Below are positions 10,289-20,068 of a stretch of 64,000 bases of DNA, piece after piece; positions within the stretch are counted from its first letter, which is position 1; each line of letters begins with the position of its first letter. The stretch lies in the NCBI RefSeq assembly GCF_900639985.1, contig NZ_CAAAIM010000008.1:62001-126000 (forward strand), written 5' to 3'. The translations under genes and the position numbers were made by a program. This stretch comes from Legionella rowbothamii (GTDB lineage: Bacteria > Pseudomonadota > Gammaproteobacteria > Legionellales > Legionellaceae). A model generated the notes under the pieces. That model worked only from the letters and a program-made list of their open reading frames with translations. It did no database searches and was not told where the DNA came from.

Positions 10289-10303
10289 TGAGAATGATTA
10301 TCA
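10289..10303 (-). promoter_or_regulatory. Fur box
   Basis: TGAGAATGATTATCA matches the 7-1-7 Fur consensus TGATAATNATTATCA at all but one base. A TTGACA hexamer on the minus strand (10283-10288) directly abuts it, so bound Fur would block polymerase at the promoter of the 115-residue gene. The match was made by eye. Confidence 0.7.
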
Positions 10304-10576
10304 ATTGCATTTATACTTAGATCCTGCAATACCGTTCGGAGAACCTAATTTCATCTTCGGCAAAACGTTTCAATGTTGACTGTGTTAACCCCGATAGGTC
10401 TCTGTTAATGACTGATATCTTTACAAGAAGTGAGACTATATGGAAATGACTGGTGTGGCTCAATGTCTTGTTAGGCCTATAATTTATAAAAAACAACTGT
10501 TAAAGATGGTGCGAGGCAGCTCCTAATAAAAAAATTTACATTCCAATCATTAGCCTAGCCTCGGATATGTAGTTAA
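10304..10576. other. intergenic region upstream of the Fur box
   Basis: About 270 bases between the Fur box and the end of the saccharopine-dehydrogenase-like gene. No gene, hairpin or repeat that I can support. Confidence 0.4.
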
Positions 10577-11641
10577 CTACTTTAAGGAATCGTCGCGATT
10601 AAAATTCTCGCTATAACCTGGTAGCCCTTTGATAAAATCTGAGCCCACTACTTGCGATGGTGTTTTATAACCACCTTTTAGTTTATTGTTTAGCAAATAC
10701 TCAGCTATACCTAGACTACTAGCCACAGTAAGCGCATAGCCATTCGCTGTTGTAATCCGCACTGCTTTGCTTTTCCCTTGTGTGTTTGTTACTTCACCCC
10801 AGACATAGGTTAATTGGCTTTTAACTTGTTCAATATTTGGCCCCTTTTGCTCTGCAGCTTTCTTTTTAAGAAAACTTTGTATAAAGCTCCAACCTAAAAG
10901 CCAACGTATATAATTGGCCCGTTTCAAAATAGATAATCTTTTAGAGCTCATTGGAATATATACTTCAATATTAGGTATCCCCGTTGTATAAAATGCAGTA
11001 CTTACATCTCCCCATGGAATAGTGGTGGCTAATTTGTCTCCTTTACCAAAGTCAATAAGGCGGGTTTTCCAGGCCAGAGGAACTGTTTTTATTTGGCCAT
11101 TAATACGAACTTTTCCTCCCATAGCTAAACCTTCTATAGCTGTTTTTGCTGTGCCTGGGGACATAGCTGAGTTCGAGTCAAATCCAAGAGCCAAATAATG
11201 TGCATCAGGAAGCATTTGCTTTAATTGGGCTGCGATACAGTCCGTTGGTGTGACATCAAATCCAACTCCGGGGCAAAGTACAATGTTGGCCTCTTCTGCT
11301 CGCAAATTTTGGCTATGTGCATATTCAAAAGTTGATATTTCACCTGTAATATCGAGGTAGTGGGTTCCGGACTGAATACATGCAGTGATCATTTGCTGAC
11401 TTGTAGTAGAAAAAGGCCCTGCGCAATTTAAAACTAATTGCACCTCAGAAAGCTGATGTACTGTATTTTTCTGATCACTTAGATTAAAAATCCGATTATT
11501 AAATCCTAGTTCTTCTGCTAATGCTATGATTGCGTTCTCGTTGCGTCCCGCAAGGATAGGATTCAATCCTCTAGCTTTTGCTTCTCTTGCAATCAATTCT
11601 CCTGTATATCCATTTGCCCCATAGATCATCCAATTAGCCAT
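10577..11641 (-). CDS. saccharopine dehydrogenase-like NAD(P)-binding oxidoreductase
   Basis: A 354-residue protein starting at MANWMIYGANGYTGEL, with a Rossmann GxxGxxG motif at residues 8-13. GAGGAT precedes this ATG by eight bases, which decides against a start 69 bases upstream. The N-terminal domain continues with LAGRNENAI, as in the saccharopine dehydrogenase / trans-acting enoyl reductase superfamily. The middle has CPGVGFDVTPTDCIA, also typical. Substrates in this family range from saccharopine to polyketide lipids, so the reaction is open. It stands alone. Confidence 0.8.
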   Translation of the reverse strand: MANWMIYGANGYTGELIAREAKARGLNPILAGRNENAIIALAEELGFNNRIFNLSDQKNTVHQLSEVQLVLNCAGPFSTTSQQMITACIQSGTHYLDITGEISTFEYAHSQNLRAEEANIVLCPGVGFDVTPTDCIAAQLKQMLPDAHYLALGFDSNSAMSPGTAKTAIEGLAMGGKVRINGQIKTVPLAWKTRLIDFGKGDKLATTIPWGDVSTAFYTTGIPNIEVYIPMSSKRLSILKRANYIRWLLGWSFIQSFLKKKAAEQKGPNIEQVKSQLTYVWGEVTNTQGKSKAVRITTANGYALTVASSLGIAEYLLNNKLKGGYKTPSQVVGSDFIKGLPGYSENFNRDDSLK

Positions 11642-11855
11642 TTTGACATCCTCGGTTTGCGAAGAGAGTATTGTTAATTTTAATTGTAGACAAGATATTC
11701 GTCTCATCATTCATTAAATAACATAAGCCCGTTCATCACGATATGAATTTTTGTTACAATAAACAAAGAGATACGCGAACGACTGGACGGCAGGCCCAGG
11801 TCTTACAATCCATAGCCTCCAAGCTAAGAAACTTTCTGGGCCAAACTCATGGATC

Positions 11856-11873
11856 TCGCGGGTCAAGCCGCGA
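11856..11873. repeat. GC-rich palindrome with TCAAG loop
   Basis: TCGCGG and CCGCGA pair perfectly around a GTCAAG loop. It sits in a 240-base intergenic stretch that is more GC-rich than its surroundings. Similar palindromes occur at 17126, 20837 and 48687. It could be a repeat-family member or a terminator lacking a good T tract. Confidence 0.45.
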
Positions 11874-12023
11874 AAATTCGAAGACTATTTTTGGTTTGAC
11901 CGCCATGGGCTTGCGGCCAAGCCTATACCAAGGCAAGTAGAGATGTTTAATCTCTCAATAACCTTAAATTGACGTCATTATGCGAACGCTTATTATTAAA
12001 TAAAAACAAGGATATAAATAAAT

Positions 12024-12782
12024 ATGGATGTTAATCTGAATAAATTCTTGGTTTCTTCATGTATTTTTTTGATGCTCTCTAATCTGGGTAATGCCAATCA
12101 AGTCAGTTTTTTTGTCTCTGGTGGTCCTAATTTTTCAACCCTTAAAAATAACCGTTTAGTTGAAATTAATGAGGTAATTACCAATGCCTATCACACCAAA
12201 AGCCAAACTACCACGCAAGGTTTTTGGGCTATAGGAGCAAGTCATACTTTTGAAAATTCGGTATTTCCATCTTATCAATTATCCCTAGGTGTGGCGGGCT
12301 ACTTTTTCCAGTTAGGGCATGTGAAAGGAACAGAATATCCATTTATCAATGCTGGCCTTTTTGATACGTTACACTATGGTTTTCAAGCAAAAAGCGATGC
12401 ACTAATGGTTGAAGCCAAAGCACTTTACTCACGCCATGCATTGAAGCCTTATGCTTTGGTCGGTATTGGTCCTAGCTGGAATAAGTTTTCTGCTTATCAT
12501 GAAAAACCAAGCGATCCCTCTTTAAGCGCATCTCCAGCAATGCCTTTTAGTGATCAGACAAAACAAACTTTTGCCTATGAATTAGGCGCCGGCCTTCAAT
12601 ACTTACTCTGGGATGATCAACGGCGACATCTCCAATATTACGCTTCTGCCGGTTATCAATATTTTAATTTAGGCAGAGGTGCTTTGGGCCCCTCATTAGC
12701 ACAAACATCACTTGGTCGCATCAAAGTTAAAGACCTATATACACAGGGGGTCATATTTACACTGACAGCATCTTTTGGTTAA
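12024..12782 (+). CDS. secreted outer-membrane beta-barrel protein
   Basis: A 252-residue protein with a signal-peptide-like N terminus (hydrophobic stretch residues 8-24, ending near GNAN). A series of amphipathic strands follows, rich in Gly, Tyr and Phe (YALVGIGPSWNKFSAY, YELGAGLQYLLW, YYASAGYQYFNLG), and the last residue group is LTASFG. This is the pattern of opacity-like/OmpA-barrel proteins of Legionella. AAGGAT precedes the ATG. The chitinase-like gene starts 17 bases downstream, so the two are probably co-transcribed. The function is unknown beyond an outer-membrane location. Confidence 0.7.
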   Translation: MDVNLNKFLVSSCIFLMLSNLGNANQVSFFVSGGPNFSTLKNNRLVEINEVITNAYHTKSQTTTQGFWAIGASHTFENSVFPSYQLSLGVAGYFFQLGHVKGTEYPFINAGLFDTLHYGFQAKSDALMVEAKALYSRHALKPYALVGIGPSWNKFSAYHEKPSDPSLSASPAMPFSDQTKQTFAYELGAGLQYLLWDDQRRHLQYYASAGYQYFNLGRGALGPSLAQTSLGRIKVKDLYTQGVIFTLTASFG

Positions 12783-12799
12783 CAAGGACGAATACACTC

Positions 12800-14065
12800 A
12801 TGAAAAAATATCTCTTATTCCCAATCTGCTGTGGCCTGCTCACGCTAACGGCAGCAGCGCAGGCAGCCTCGATTGTGGAAATTACGCCCAGCAGTTCCAG
12901 CCCAATTGCAATTTCCCCCACAGGTTCGACTTATGTAACTTATAACGCGAAAAACAACACCCCAAAATCGTTAAATGGAATTACCATAGAGCCTGGTTTT
13001 GGAATTACAAGTAATGCACTGAAAGCTTCTTTAATCAGCAATACGTGTGCCACTTTAGCCGCAGGGGCTAGCTGTTCTTTTATTGTTTCCATACAAGGAA
13101 CTGGCCAAAACTCACAATCAAACTTAATGCCGCGGATTTGCGCGTACAAAGGAGCAACATGCTCTGTACCTGTGGCCAGAAATCGCATTCCAGTCACCGC
13201 AACCACAGTTCTTCCAAGCAGCAAATATCCACGTCCTTATGCCGGCACTTTCTACCCAATCTACAATTCCGGCGTAGGCCAATGGCTCCCACCCAATCAA
13301 GTCCCTTTTCCGCCATTTAATCGTGTAAGTACTATTCTTGTAGCCTTTGCCCATGTCTATACACAGCAAAATGGTGCCATTTTTACTTATGAACGAGGAC
13401 AAGCGGATCAGTCTGCACGTCTGGCTTTATTAGTACAAACAGCGCGTGCAGCTAATTCCAACATAAAAATTTTGATGTCTTTGGGATGGAATCAAAATGA
13501 TTGGGGCTCGATTAATATGGATTATATAAATCATGCGAATATTTTCGTACCCAGTGTGATTCAATTTATTCGTACCAATAATCTGGATGGTATAGATATT
13601 GATGATGAAAGTATTGGTGGGACCACTGGTTCTATTCCTCAAGCCAACTTTGATGGAGTAATTGCCAATTTAAAAAATGCACTAAATTATGCCTCGCTCC
13701 AAGATGGTAAACCTTATTATTTAACCATTACCCCTGCAGGAAATAATAGTGAACCCGGTGGTATTGGTGATACCCAGGTCGATGCTTTAAACGCCAAAAG
13801 TTTTGATTTAATCAATATACAAACTTATTATGATGAAGCATGGGCCGAGAGCTTTTTTGACGCGCTTATTGCTATAGGTTACCCTCAAACTCAAATCGCT
13901 AATGGTGTAGATGTAGAGCTATCTAGCTGTAATCCCGATTTCCCGCCCTATATTGGATTGGCCGGGCTGTTTAACTGGAATATGACTAGAGACAGTACTT
14001 GTAATGATTATGCCAATACCCTCACTATTGCTAATATGGTCGGCTATTACGGAACATTTAACTAA
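12800..14065 (+). CDS. secreted GH18 chitinase-like enzyme
   Basis: A 421-residue protein with a cleavable signal peptide (about residues 1-22, ending AQA). An N-terminal beta-sandwich-like domain (about 25-135) with Cys pairs precedes a glycosyl hydrolase 18 barrel (about 145-421). The GH18 catalytic motif is intact as DGIDIDDE, with Glu270 as the acid. Strand motifs KILMSLGW and FDLINIQTYYD also fit. It should hydrolyse beta-1,4-linked GlcNAc polymers outside the cell. Type II secretion is the likely route by analogy with Legionella ChiA. The N-terminal domain resembles that of the DUF1566 protein at 33015. Confidence 0.85.
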   Translation: MKKYLLFPICCGLLTLTAAAQAASIVEITPSSSSPIAISPTGSTYVTYNAKNNTPKSLNGITIEPGFGITSNALKASLISNTCATLAAGASCSFIVSIQGTGQNSQSNLMPRICAYKGATCSVPVARNRIPVTATTVLPSSKYPRPYAGTFYPIYNSGVGQWLPPNQVPFPPFNRVSTILVAFAHVYTQQNGAIFTYERGQADQSARLALLVQTARAANSNIKILMSLGWNQNDWGSINMDYINHANIFVPSVIQFIRTNNLDGIDIDDESIGGTTGSIPQANFDGVIANLKNALNYASLQDGKPYYLTITPAGNNSEPGGIGDTQVDALNAKSFDLINIQTYYDEAWAESFFDALIAIGYPQTQIANGVDVELSSCNPDFPPYIGLAGLFNWNMTRDSTCNDYANTLTIANMVGYYGTFN

Positions 14066-14073
14066 TATTCACC

Positions 14074-14110
14074 TGTAGAACGTCATTCCAGTGAAGAATG
14101 ACGTTCTACA
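14074..14110. terminator. perfect 15-bp inverted repeat downstream of the GH18 gene
   Basis: TGTAGAACGTCATTC is repeated in inverse at 14096-14110 with a seven-base loop. It lies nine bases after the GH18 stop and 60 bases before the metalloprotease start. There is no T-tract, so it may be an mRNA-stabilising hairpin or a protein-binding palindrome instead of a classic terminator. Confidence 0.55.
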
Positions 14111-14169
14111 ATATTGAACTCTATTAATTCTAATGTTAAGTTATGTCCATTGATTATTAAAGATAATTT

Positions 14170-16386
14170 ATGATGACACGGACGCTTATTACTACCCTAC
14201 TTTCGTTATTTTTTTCCATTGCCTTTGCACAGGACAGAATAGTTGATAATTTCTTTAACGATGTAAATCCCGCAACACTTACGGCCCAGAGCAAAAATAG
14301 TATTCGTGCAACGCATTACCGCCTAATACAAATTGATTTAAATCAACTTTATGCAGAACTGGAAAATGTACCTCATCGCGACGGATTAAAATCAGGAGTA
14401 GCCACACAAATAGCACTCCCCTTACCCGATGGAACGAGCAAACTATATCGAATTGTGGAGAACAGCACCTTACATCCAGAGCTTGCAGCCAAATATCCTT
14501 CGATTAAAACTTATGACGCTTATGGAATCACTGATCCTGGAGAGTTTGTAAAATTGGATTTAACTGCTCAAGGATTTCATTCCATGATTTTGCGGCCAGG
14601 AAAAAGTCCCGTTTTCATCGATCCCTTAGGAAAAGGCAAACATCAATATTATGTGGTCTACAAGAAAAAAGATTTAATGAGTACTAATCATTTTAAATGT
14701 AATGTGCATAGCGTAAATCAAGGATTCAAAACACTGAGCCGAAGCCCTTCATTTGCACAATTTAATGCATGCCAACTCAAAACCTACCGCTTAGCCATGG
14801 CCGCAACTGCACAGTATACCCAATTTTATGGCGGCACCATAAATGGTGCATTAAGTGCACAAGCTACAACAATGAATCGCGTTAATGGCATCTATGAAAT
14901 CGATATGGCAATCACCATGCAAATTATTGCCAATAATGATCAAATTATCTTTACTGATCCCAACACCCAACCTTACACCAGTGGGGATATTTATAAACTG
15001 ATTGCTGAGAATCAAGTAACAATAGATAGGATTATTGGCTCCAGCAATTACGATATTGGCCATGTCGTTGATGCTGCGGGTAGCGGTTTGGCACGTCTAC
15101 AAAGCGTTTGTGATAATGAAATCAAAGCCATGGGTACTACAGGCAAAGCTGAACCCATAGGTGATCCCTTTGATGTGGATTATGTGGCCCACGAAATGGG
15201 ACATCAATTTGGTGCAGAACATGTACAAAATAATGCTTGCAATCGCAACGATCCTACGGCAGTAGAGCCGGGATCTGGTAGTACGATCATGGGTTATGCA
15301 GGAATTTGTCCCCCCAACGTACAAACTAGTTCCGACTCATATTTTAATGGCATTAGCCTAAAACAAATGGGCGATTTTGTTTCGAGCTCAGCGCATACCT
15401 GCCCTGTTACCATGCCGATTGCTAGTGCTCCAGTAATTCATCAAACCAATGGTGGCGTGAGTATTCCAGCACAAACTCCTTTTGCATTAACCGCAGTGGC
15501 AACCCCAGGCTCTGCAGGAAGTACCATTACTTATACCTGGGAACAGATGGATAATGAAATATCTCCTCAACCCCCCGTAAGCACATCCAGAGGCGGCCCC
15601 AATTTCAGGAGTCTCTCGCCACAAACTAGCCCCACGCGCTATTTTCCTAAGCTTAGTGCCCTAGCCAGTGGAGGGCCTTTTACCTGGGAAGTATTATCCT
15701 CCGTATCTCGGGCAATGAACTTTAGAGTATCAGCGCGCGCTAATACACCAGGTGGTTCATGTAATGCCTTTACAGATACCAAAGTAATGATCACCGATAA
15801 TGCAGGGCCTTTTAAAGTTATTAATCCTTCTGCTGCAAACATACTATGGGCAGGACAATCACTACAAACAGTAACCTGGGATGTGGCTAATACAAATACT
15901 TATCCAGTCGGTGCACTTTTAGTGAATATCTTCTTATCTACAGATGGCGGAATAAGCTACCCCACACCTTTAGTCGTAAGTACCAGCAATGATGGTCATG
16001 CTAACATTTGTGTTCCTAATATTAATACTACGGCTGCACGAATTATGGTCCAGGCAAGCAATGGCTCCTTCTTTAATATTTCCAATAATAATTTTTCGAT
16101 TGTTGCTACACCACCCAAAGCACCGGTATTAACTGGAGCGGATCGTAATCGCATGAATACTAAAGAAGCTTTTGTTTTATATGCAGATTGCCTATCGTCT
16201 TCCAACACAACCTATATAGTGAACGGCTTGCCTGGGGCAACGCTGAAATTGGACCTCCAACGTCGTCGCTTTGTTATTGGTAATATTTTAACGCCCAAAC
16301 GCGTACGCAATGTCACCATTACCGCTGTCGATGAATCGAATGTCAGCCGCACCTCAAATCCAATTACGATCCCTAGTATTTTATAA
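14170..16386 (+). CDS. secreted zinc metalloprotease (reprolysin-like)
   Basis: A 738-residue protein with a signal peptide (residues 1-20, ending AFA) and a propeptide-like region to about residue 200. The catalytic domain carries the extended zinc motif HEMGHQFGAEH (His341, Glu342, His345, His351). A Met-turn IMGYAG near residue 374 completes the metzincin pattern. The remaining 350 residues are beta-rich, with Ig/Fn3-like repeats (TYTWEQMD, VTWDVANTNTYPV, NISNNNFSI). It is predicted to be exported and to degrade proteins outside the cell. It belongs to the secretion cluster from 12.0 to 17.1 kb, with 12 bases to the next gene. Confidence 0.88.
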   Translation: MMTRTLITTLLSLFFSIAFAQDRIVDNFFNDVNPATLTAQSKNSIRATHYRLIQIDLNQLYAELENVPHRDGLKSGVATQIALPLPDGTSKLYRIVENSTLHPELAAKYPSIKTYDAYGITDPGEFVKLDLTAQGFHSMILRPGKSPVFIDPLGKGKHQYYVVYKKKDLMSTNHFKCNVHSVNQGFKTLSRSPSFAQFNACQLKTYRLAMAATAQYTQFYGGTINGALSAQATTMNRVNGIYEIDMAITMQIIANNDQIIFTDPNTQPYTSGDIYKLIAENQVTIDRIIGSSNYDIGHVVDAAGSGLARLQSVCDNEIKAMGTTGKAEPIGDPFDVDYVAHEMGHQFGAEHVQNNACNRNDPTAVEPGSGSTIMGYAGICPPNVQTSSDSYFNGISLKQMGDFVSSSAHTCPVTMPIASAPVIHQTNGGVSIPAQTPFALTAVATPGSAGSTITYTWEQMDNEISPQPPVSTSRGGPNFRSLSPQTSPTRYFPKLSALASGGPFTWEVLSSVSRAMNFRVSARANTPGGSCNAFTDTKVMITDNAGPFKVINPSAANILWAGQSLQTVTWDVANTNTYPVGALLVNIFLSTDGGISYPTPLVVSTSNDGHANICVPNINTTAARIMVQASNGSFFNISNNNFSIVATPPKAPVLTGADRNRMNTKEAFVLYADCLSSSNTTYIVNGLPGATLKLDLQRRRFVIGNILTPKRVRNVTITAVDESNVSRTSNPITIPSIL

Positions 16387-16398
16387 AGAAGGTATAAA

Positions 16399-17106
16399 AT
16401 GAATAATAAATACAGCTTATTAATAATTATCGCCTCAATGCTCTCGTTTCATGCTAAGGCCGCAGGATATGCTGGCATTAATTTAGGTATTAATGCAGTA
16501 AAAGTGCAAAAGGATTTAACCTATCCACTGGAAGAAGAAACCCCTACCACATCTCATTTTAATAATGCATATACTAATTTTCATGGGCAACTACTTGCTG
16601 GTTATGAGGTCCTCTTAAAACCTAGGTTTTCCGTTGCGCTAGAGGCTGATGCAGAGCTATTTACTGGAGCATCTCACTATAAAATTAATAATTGGTTTTT
16701 TACCCAAAATGTATCTACAAAGGAACAATTGCAGTATGGGTTCTCCTTCTTTTTTCTGCCCGCTTATCAAATTAATGAATCGGTTCGCCTTTTTGTAGGT
16801 CCTGGTGTTTCTCCAAGCTATTTTGTGGTGAAAAGTGAAGAAACGGCGGGTAATGTGGGAGTCAGTGGAGATATTCATCAGTGGTTGACTGGCGGCGGAT
16901 TAAAAGCAGGAGCAATTACGCGCTTAAATAACAATCTAGATCTAGTCTTCACCTACCAATTTATGCAATACAATAGTGTTAAACGCACCCAAATTGAGCC
17001 TATATCTGATGAACGCTTGCAAGGAAGTTATAAGCCTAATGTAAATTCGGTGTTAGTTGGTCTGCGATATAACTTTACTGAGATCAGACCTACACTGTAT
17101 AAGTAG
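16399..17106 (+). CDS. outer-membrane beta-barrel protein
   Basis: A 235-residue protein with a signal peptide (ending FHAKA, about residue 21). Alternating strands typical of an eight-stranded barrel follow (GYAGINLGINAV, QLLAGYEVLLKP, FVGPGVSPSYFV, LVFTYQFMQYNSV), finishing NSVLVGLRYNF. It begins 12 bases after the metalloprotease stop and is probably in the same transcript. Its length and final motif resemble opacity/OmpX-like porins. No specific ligand can be read. Confidence 0.7.
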   Translation: MNNKYSLLIIIASMLSFHAKAAGYAGINLGINAVKVQKDLTYPLEEETPTTSHFNNAYTNFHGQLLAGYEVLLKPRFSVALEADAELFTGASHYKINNWFFTQNVSTKEQLQYGFSFFFLPAYQINESVRLFVGPGVSPSYFVVKSEETAGNVGVSGDIHQWLTGGGLKAGAITRLNNNLDLVFTYQFMQYNSVKRTQIEPISDERLQGSYKPNVNSVLVGLRYNFTEIRPTLYK

Positions 17107-17125
17107 TTATGTAAATGGACAAATT

Positions 17126-17144
17126 ACCGTGGTTAAGCCACGGT
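17126..17144. terminator. hairpin after the beta-barrel gene
   Basis: ACCGTGG and CCACGGT pair around TTAAG, 20 bases after the stop codon. The following bases are only weakly T-rich. The stem-loop is similar to the one at 20837. Confidence 0.5.
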
Positions 17145-17269
17145 AGTTTGAAAAGGATGATAATTATTAGGGGATACCTCAAGCTGCGGTAATTCGTCGG
17201 AATTATTTGAAACTTAAGTAAGTACATTAATGCCAGCAATAACGTTTCCTTGTACGGCAATCTATCCAA

Positions 17270-18205
17270 TCAAACCCTCTTCCAATAGTTTTCTGAATCA
17301 AAGCGCTCTAACAAAAAATCAATAAACACCCGGACTTTAGAGGGCAGATAACGCTGATTCGGATAAGCTGCATGAATATTAATGTCATGCTCACAATAAT
17401 CGCTTAAAACGCTAATTAATTTGCCTGCTTTCACCTCTTCCGTAACCATAAAGCTCGATAACTTGACTAAACCAACTCCGGCTATTGCCGCTTTTACCAA
17501 GCCCTGATTACTGTTAATTCGTAAATTTCCAGATACAGGTATAGCCAATTTCTTTTCCTCATCATAAAAACGCCACTCATGTTTTTGACCAATACCTAAT
17601 GAATTTCCCAGCTCAGATTGGTAAATAAGGCAATTATGCTGTGTCAGATCCTCTGGGATTGCAGGTACACCAAATCGTGCAAAATAATCTGGAGAACCAT
17701 AAACCCCACTATTACGAACTGCAATTTTTCGCGATTTCAATAAGGAAGTATCAGGTAAATCATTGATGAAAATAGCTAAATCTAATCCTTTATAAATAAA
17801 ATTCGCATATTGACTGCCAAGAATTAATTCAATTTTCATTTCCGGGTAAACGGCTAGAAAATCATTTACCGCAGGAATAAGGTGTACATGGCCAAAACTA
17901 ATCGGTGCGTTAATCCGTAGAAGCCCTGATGGGATTTGATGTTGTTGAAGGATTTTATCAGCGGCATCATTAATTTCAGATTTAATCCGTTTGCAATGCT
18001 CATAAAAGAGCAGGCCACTTTCTGTAAGAGCCATTGTACGCGTGGTCCTTTGAATCAACTGGACTCGAAGTTGATTCTCCAAACGGCTAATCCGTTTGCT
18101 AATAACTGATGAGGAAATAAATAATTTTTTAGCTGCTGCCGCAAAACTCCCCTCTTCCGCCACGCTTAAAAATACCAATGCATCACTAATTATAAAATCC
18201 GTCAT
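17270..18205 (-). CDS. LysR-family transcriptional regulator
   Basis: About 311 residues from the Met at 18205, which has GGGA a few bases upstream; two upstream Mets are possible. The N-terminal winged helix-turn-helix reads VAEEGSFAAAAKKL...SSVISKRISRLENQL (residues 12-45) and is followed by RTTRTMALTESG, the family linker. The C-terminal part is the two-lobed effector-binding domain. Sub-motifs such as INAPISFGHVHLIPAVNDFL match the CrgA/DsdC-like group that controls oxidative or aromatic-compound genes. The target may be an adjacent gene, but no operator was identified. Confidence 0.88.
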   Translation of the reverse strand: MTDFIISDALVFLSVAEEGSFAAAAKKLFISSSVISKRISRLENQLRVQLIQRTTRTMALTESGLLFYEHCKRIKSEINDAADKILQQHQIPSGLLRINAPISFGHVHLIPAVNDFLAVYPEMKIELILGSQYANFIYKGLDLAIFINDLPDTSLLKSRKIAVRNSGVYGSPDYFARFGVPAIPEDLTQHNCLIYQSELGNSLGIGQKHEWRFYDEEKKLAIPVSGNLRINSNQGLVKAAIAGVGLVKLSSFMVTEEVKAGKLISVLSDYCEHDINIHAAYPNQRYLPSKVRVFIDFLLERFDSENYWKRV

Positions 18206-18360
18206 TTGTATTCCCATAACATTCATGCAAATTTTGCACGAATGTTATTCTAAAAAGAGACATTGTTTATTATTTTATATCAATTTACTATGTGCACCAA
18301 ATGCTTATCTAGCTGTCAGTAAGAAAAAAAGATAGCCAATTAATAGTGGGATTAATATAT

Positions 18361-19950
18361 ATGGGCCTGGTATTAAAAGAAAAGAAAGCAACGGAAAAGC
18401 AATTCAACAGCTACTGCAACTATAAAGCACGTTATGTTGAATTAGCAAAGCCTATGACAGGCACCGTAGCAATAATCATTTATTATGTGCTTGAAGATAT
18501 TGACGGCGATCCCAATATGAAGCTCAACTTGAGCAATACCATTGCCACATTTATTTGTTGGATATTGGGAGAACAATTACTTCACCGCATTTGTGTTTAT
18601 TTTGATTTATATACAAAACCAAATTCAAAAAATCCTTTATATCGAAACTTAAAAACCCTCGCAAGCTTAGGATCTTCTTTAGGAATTATTTTTGCTTCAC
18701 TAAATAGTACCTTATCTAATCGCAAGCTATCCATTTCTCTACACAGCATGCTGATGGGTTCTATGCTCGGTTTATTAGCTTTTATCATTCATCAATATGA
18801 TAGCTCGCTATTGCAAGATGAAGAAAGTATTGATGCGCAAGTTGGTACTGAAGGCTGGTCGAAATATGCCAAAACAGCTCTTGTTTTGGGAACCTCTATG
18901 GGACAATTTCTTGGTGGAATAATCTCATACCTGCAAGATTGTGACTCCCTAACGAGTTCAAGCAATATAACCCTCTACAGTGCTCTTGCGTCCGTAGCTG
19001 CTTTTCTTACGGTCATGGCCTTTGTTCCTCTTATAAATTATTTAACACGTAATAAAAATGTAAAAACAGCCCGAGGCATTTTGGTAACCGATGATCGTTC
19101 CCTGTTTAATAATAATTATGTGCGCTCCGGTCTAACTCTAGGTGTTGCTGGGGGTACTGTTTTAGGCAGCTTTTGGGGTCCTGTATTGATTCCAGGGCTT
19201 AGTGCCGAAATTGCCATTGCTCTTGCTGCAAGCTCCCTATCCATTATTGGGGGCATCGGCTTAGGGTTTTATGGTCAAAACCTATCTTCTTATTTTGAAA
19301 CCTATTGGGGAGTTTCCAGTACGACCGAAAACAGTTGGTCTTATGCAGCACGTAGTACTGCTAATTTTTTTAGTTATCTAGGTATTGCTCTTGCTTATAT
19401 ATTATGTCCGGGAGCTGCCTTAATACATACTGCCCTTATTGGCTCAGCAATGGGTAGTCTAATTGGTTGGTTTGCGGGTTTATTTATTATATGTTTGGCT
19501 CGTACAATAGAGCCTGATGAGGCAGCGATGGACGCAGCCACCCTCCCTTGGACCCAGCGAATTGCAATTGGTACAACTCGAGGAACTATTATTGGTGCTG
19601 TTGTAGGTTTAGCTTTAGGTTTTGTGGTTGGTGGTCCTTTCACGCTGATTGGCTGGAGTGTTTTTCTAGGTACACTAGGAGGTATTATCGGAGGGATGCA
19701 CGATATAGTTGAGGATCCCGTTTTTTTCAAATCAATGGATAAAGCAAAACATCATGTGAAAAATTCAGTTTCTTCATTGTTTTATTGCACTGTTCAAACT
19801 GAAGACGCTCTACTTCCGATTGAGAAATCAACTGAGCATAATTCTAATTCAACACTCAATCGCTACACTTTATTTTCTGGGAGCAAATCTAAATTTAACG
19901 TTTCTCCGGGAATTAGCACATCTTTAGCCCAGATAAATAACATGCTCTAA
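18361..19950 (+). CDS. polytopic membrane protein with glycine-rich helices, unknown function
   Basis: About 529 residues from the ATG at 18361, which has GGGA nine bases upstream; an in-frame GTG at 18346 is less likely. Around ten hydrophobic segments are present, several rich in Gly and Ala (GTTRGTIIGAVVGLALGF, GTLGGIIGG), with soluble ends. Pairs of glycine-rich helices repeat along the protein, suggesting internal duplication. No transporter signature is recognised. A Legionella-specific membrane protein or secreted effector is possible, but this is inference. Confidence 0.7.
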   Translation: MGLVLKEKKATEKQFNSYCNYKARYVELAKPMTGTVAIIIYYVLEDIDGDPNMKLNLSNTIATFICWILGEQLLHRICVYFDLYTKPNSKNPLYRNLKTLASLGSSLGIIFASLNSTLSNRKLSISLHSMLMGSMLGLLAFIIHQYDSSLLQDEESIDAQVGTEGWSKYAKTALVLGTSMGQFLGGIISYLQDCDSLTSSSNITLYSALASVAAFLTVMAFVPLINYLTRNKNVKTARGILVTDDRSLFNNNYVRSGLTLGVAGGTVLGSFWGPVLIPGLSAEIAIALAASSLSIIGGIGLGFYGQNLSSYFETYWGVSSTTENSWSYAARSTANFFSYLGIALAYILCPGAALIHTALIGSAMGSLIGWFAGLFIICLARTIEPDEAAMDAATLPWTQRIAIGTTRGTIIGAVVGLALGFVVGGPFTLIGWSVFLGTLGGIIGGMHDIVEDPVFFKSMDKAKHHVKNSVSSLFYCTVQTEDALLPIEKSTEHNSNSTLNRYTLFSGSKSKFNVSPGISTSLAQINNML

Positions 19951-20068
19951 TGGTACTCAAGGTAATGCATGTTAGTATCATTCCCCCAAATGCACCCCGT
20001 TAATGCCACCCCAAATAGGTAAATAGCTCATTATATCTACAATAATCTATATTTTATCAACCAATTGC

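Noticed and set aside
11743..11940. 65-codon plus-strand frame
   Set aside because: It runs through a GC-rich palindrome and has no ribosome-binding site; the structure explains the open frame better.
14074..14110. A small RNA gene at the perfect inverted repeat
   Set aside because: No promoter or T tract is visible; a hairpin between genes is enough to explain it.
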